Notes under the pieces: model-generated
The model's input: the letters and a program-made list of their open reading frames with translations, nothing else
What the model was told of the DNA's origin: nothing
Database searches by the model: none
Translations under genes and position numbers: made by a program
Part shown: in pieces, positions 4,876 to 5,284 of the stretch
Layout: the number at the start of each line of letters is the position of its first letter
Numbering within the stretch: position 1 is the first letter of the stretch
Origin: Thermococcus sp.
GTDB taxonomy: Archaea > Methanobacteriota_B > Thermococci > Thermococcales > Thermococcaceae
DNA: 5,284 nucleotides
Direction of reading: 5' to 3'
Assembly: GCA_027035445.1 (NCBI GenBank)
Contig: JALVUT010000014.1
Location: 1 to 5,284 of the forward strand

Positions 4876-5284
4876 ATGCTGAGCCTAAATCGGTTCGTGG
4901 ACAAGAAGGATGCAGAGGGCATCCTGACGTACGCTGAGGAGTTCCACGGGCACATCTGCCCATACCTTGCCCTTGGGATCAGAGCCTCATTGATAGCAAT
5001 GGAGGAACTGAACGTGGGCAGGCTTGATTACTCGGGCAGCGTTGATGAATCAATTCTGGCCATAGTGGAAACCAACAGCTGCTTCACCGATGGTGTGCAG
5101 GTAACAACGGGGTGTACCCTAGGAAACAACTCCCTTATCTACATAGACATTGGAAAAACAGCACTAACATTGGCTAAGCGCCGTGATTGGAGGGGGGTAA
5201 GGGTCTACATTGATGCCGAAAGGCTTGCCAAATATTACCCCAAAGGAGCAACAGAGCTCTTTAACAGAGTAGTCCGGGAAAGGA
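4876..5284 (+). CDS. FmdE-family protein (formylmethanofuran dehydrogenase subunit E-like), 3' end cut off
   Basis: The gene starts at an ATG with GGTGAT (4867-4872) three bases ahead and stays open for 136 residues to the right edge. FHGHICPYLALGIRAS (23-38) carries the FmdE signature H24-G-H26-x-C28-P. The second signature is ETNSCFTDGVQVTTGCTLGN (65-84), with C69, D72 and C80, followed by a conserved DIGK. These Cys/His/Asp residues are the likely metal site of the fold. FmdE is encoded with molybdenum formylmethanofuran dehydrogenase in methanogens but is not a catalytic subunit, and stand-alone copies occur in many anaerobes with no settled function. Many homologues also have a C-terminal Cys-rich zinc-ribbon-like part, which would lie beyond the window. 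It has its own promoter, though read-through from acs is possible. The role in this organism is unknown. Confidence 0.88.
   Translation, partial: MLSLNRFVDKKDAEGILTYAEEFHGHICPYLALGIRASLIAMEELNVGRLDYSGSVDESILAIVETNSCFTDGVQVTTGCTLGNNSLIYIDIGKTALTLAKRRDWRGVRVYIDAERLAKYYPKGATELFNRVVRER

Noticed and set aside
1..5284. tRNA, rRNA, CRISPR array, insertion sequence or attachment site
   Set aside because: I see no cloverleaf-like sequence, no regularly spaced repeats, no transposase motifs and no long terminal repeats. The nuclease-like gene at 2110 alone is not enough to call a mobile element or defence system.

Overview
The window looks like chromosomal DNA from a hyperthermophilic euryarchaeon of the order Thermococcales (Thermococcus or a close relative). 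The evidence is a pyruvate:ferredoxin oxidoreductase beta subunit of the Pyrococcus/Thermococcus type, compact A/T-rich TATA boxes about 25 to 45 bases ahead of start codons, very short leaders, and the ribosome binding site GGTGAT or close variants a few bases before the start. The genus is an inference from remembered protein families, not a database match.

All genes read on the + strand. From left to right: (1) the 3' part of porB, which enters from the left edge and probably closes a por operon (1-929); (2) a CooC/MinD-type P-loop ATPase with a CxC metal-site motif and its own promoter (1041-1775); (3) two unrecognised genes joined by a 4-base ATGA overlap, a small 87-residue charged protein and a 171-residue coiled-coil protein with a degenerate-looking PD-(D/E)XK nuclease-like core (1850-2625); (4) an intergenic stretch of 187 bases holding T-tracts, palindromes, a promoter and an unusual inverted repeat (2626-2812); (5) a complete AMP-forming acetyl-CoA synthetase (2813-4756); (6) the 5' part of an FmdE-family gene, cut by the right edge (4876-5284).

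The metabolic theme is acetyl-CoA and C1/metal chemistry. POR makes acetyl-CoA, CO2 and reduced ferredoxin from pyruvate. ACS can turn free acetate back into acetyl-CoA at the cost of ATP to AMP. CooC-like ATPases usually mature nickel enzymes such as CO dehydrogenase, and FmdE proteins are named from formylmethanofuran dehydrogenase operons. No CO dehydrogenase or formylmethanofuran dehydrogenase catalytic gene lies in the window, so the link between these genes is inference.

The most interesting items are an inverted repeat that pairs DNA just upstream of the acs TATA box with the acs ribosome binding site and start codon, a matching GGTKAACC element at the same place in two neighbouring promoters, the overlapping pair of unknown genes with a substituted nuclease motif, and an AMP-forming ACS in a lineage known mainly for ADP-forming enzymes. 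I see no clearly new defence or mobile system, no CRISPR array and no RNA gene.
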